From: Akkermansiaceae bacterium
GTDB taxonomy: Bacteria; Verrucomicrobiota; Verrucomicrobiia; Verrucomicrobiales; Akkermansiaceae
DNA: 6,497 bases
NCBI GenBank assembly: GCA_028293225.1
Contig: JAQGPE010000718.1
Span: forward strand, 1 to 6,497
Reading direction: 5' to 3'
A program made the translations under genes and the position numbers. The notes under the pieces are model-generated. The model was given only the letters and a program-made list of their open reading frames with translations, was not told where the DNA came from and searched no databases. Each line of letters starts with the position of its first letter. Positions within the stretch are counted from its first letter, which is position 1. Below are positions 6,249 to 6,497 of the stretch, piece after piece.

Positions 6249-6497
6249 ATGCCCAGCCCCAAAAGCGGAGATGTCGGATCACCGGTCAAGCCGGCCGAAG
6301 CCAAGGATGCCGCCGACGCGGACGATTCCAAGGGTGGAACGTCGATCTCCTATAGTCGTAGTACCGAGGACAACCAGAACACCCACAAGCCGGACAAGGA
6401 GAAGAAATCCTGGATCGAAGTGGAACTGGTCTACGAGTCGAACAACAAGCCGGTGCCGGGGATGTCCTTTGAGGTGACCCTGCCGGACGGCTCGATC
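6249..6497 (+). CDS. N-terminal part of a vgrG-linked protein, candidate T6SS cargo or adaptor (3' truncated)
   Basis: An ATG 7 bases after the vgrG stop opens a frame that stays open to the window end (83 codons), so the genes are probably co-transcribed. Residues 1-53 are hydrophilic and low in complexity, rich in Lys, Asp, Ser and Pro, without a signal peptide; they look like a flexible linker. From residue 54 the sequence becomes SWIEVELVYESNNKPVPG followed by MSFEVTLPDGS. This WIE-x-EL ... PVPG ... LPDG pattern resembles, from memory, transthyretin/carboxypeptidase-regulatory-like beta-sandwich modules seen in T6SS-associated proteins. Too little is visible to tell an adaptor from an effector whose toxic domain lies beyond the window. 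The existence of the gene is well supported by spacing and frame; its function is inference. Confidence 0.78.
   Translation, partial: MPSPKSGDVGSPVKPAEAKDAADADDSKGGTSISYSRSTEDNQNTHKPDKEKKSWIEVELVYESNNKPVPGMSFEVTLPDGSI

Noticed and set aside
6271..6477. Alternative + strand open frame overlapping the gene that starts at 6249
   Set aside because: Its translation is Arg/Pro/Thr-rich low complexity, while the 6249 frame follows vgrG by 7 bases and gives a sensible domain-like sequence.

Overview
The window is GC-rich and densely packed, and every supported gene lies on the + strand. It comes from a diderm (outer-membrane) bacterium, because it encodes an outer-membrane two-partner secretion pore and a type VI secretion (T6SS) spike protein. 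High GC, few clear Shine-Dalgarno sites, pyrimidine-rich leaders and a Bacillus-type MntR regulator next to Gram-negative secretion genes would suit a Verrucomicrobiota-like organism. That taxonomic guess is inference only.

Layout. (1) Bases 2-598 are the 3' end of a gene that begins before the window; its product is not recognised. (2) Bases 641-2779 encode a complete ShlB/FhaC/HecB-type TpsB transporter: signal peptide, long Pro/Ala linker, two POTRA regions, and a beta-barrel with the VRGY motif. (3) Bases 2819-3283 encode an MntR-type, manganese-responsive DtxR-family repressor with all six metal ligands. (4) Bases 3335-4138 encode a compact serine alpha/beta hydrolase of DUF2235/Tle1 character. 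(5) After a 129-base gap, bases 4268-6241 encode a complete VgrG. (6) Bases 6249-6497 are the start of a further gene, 7 bases after vgrG, running off the window end; a charged linker leads into what looks like a beta-sandwich domain.

How the genes may work together. The first two genes may form a two-partner secretion pair, with the fragment as the exported substrate (TpsA) and the barrel as its pore; only the pore is secure. The last three genes look like a T6SS spike module: VgrG tip, a candidate lipase cargo encoded upstream, and a candidate adaptor or cargo encoded immediately downstream. mntR lies between the two modules, with no manganese transporter in view.

No RNA genes, CRISPR arrays, insertion sequences or convincing promoters were seen. 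Intergenic gaps are 42, 39, 51, 129 and 7 bases, so no stretch over 300 bases lacks a gene. Three starts (641, 3335, 4268) are preceded by CT-rich tracts instead of a Shine-Dalgarno sequence.
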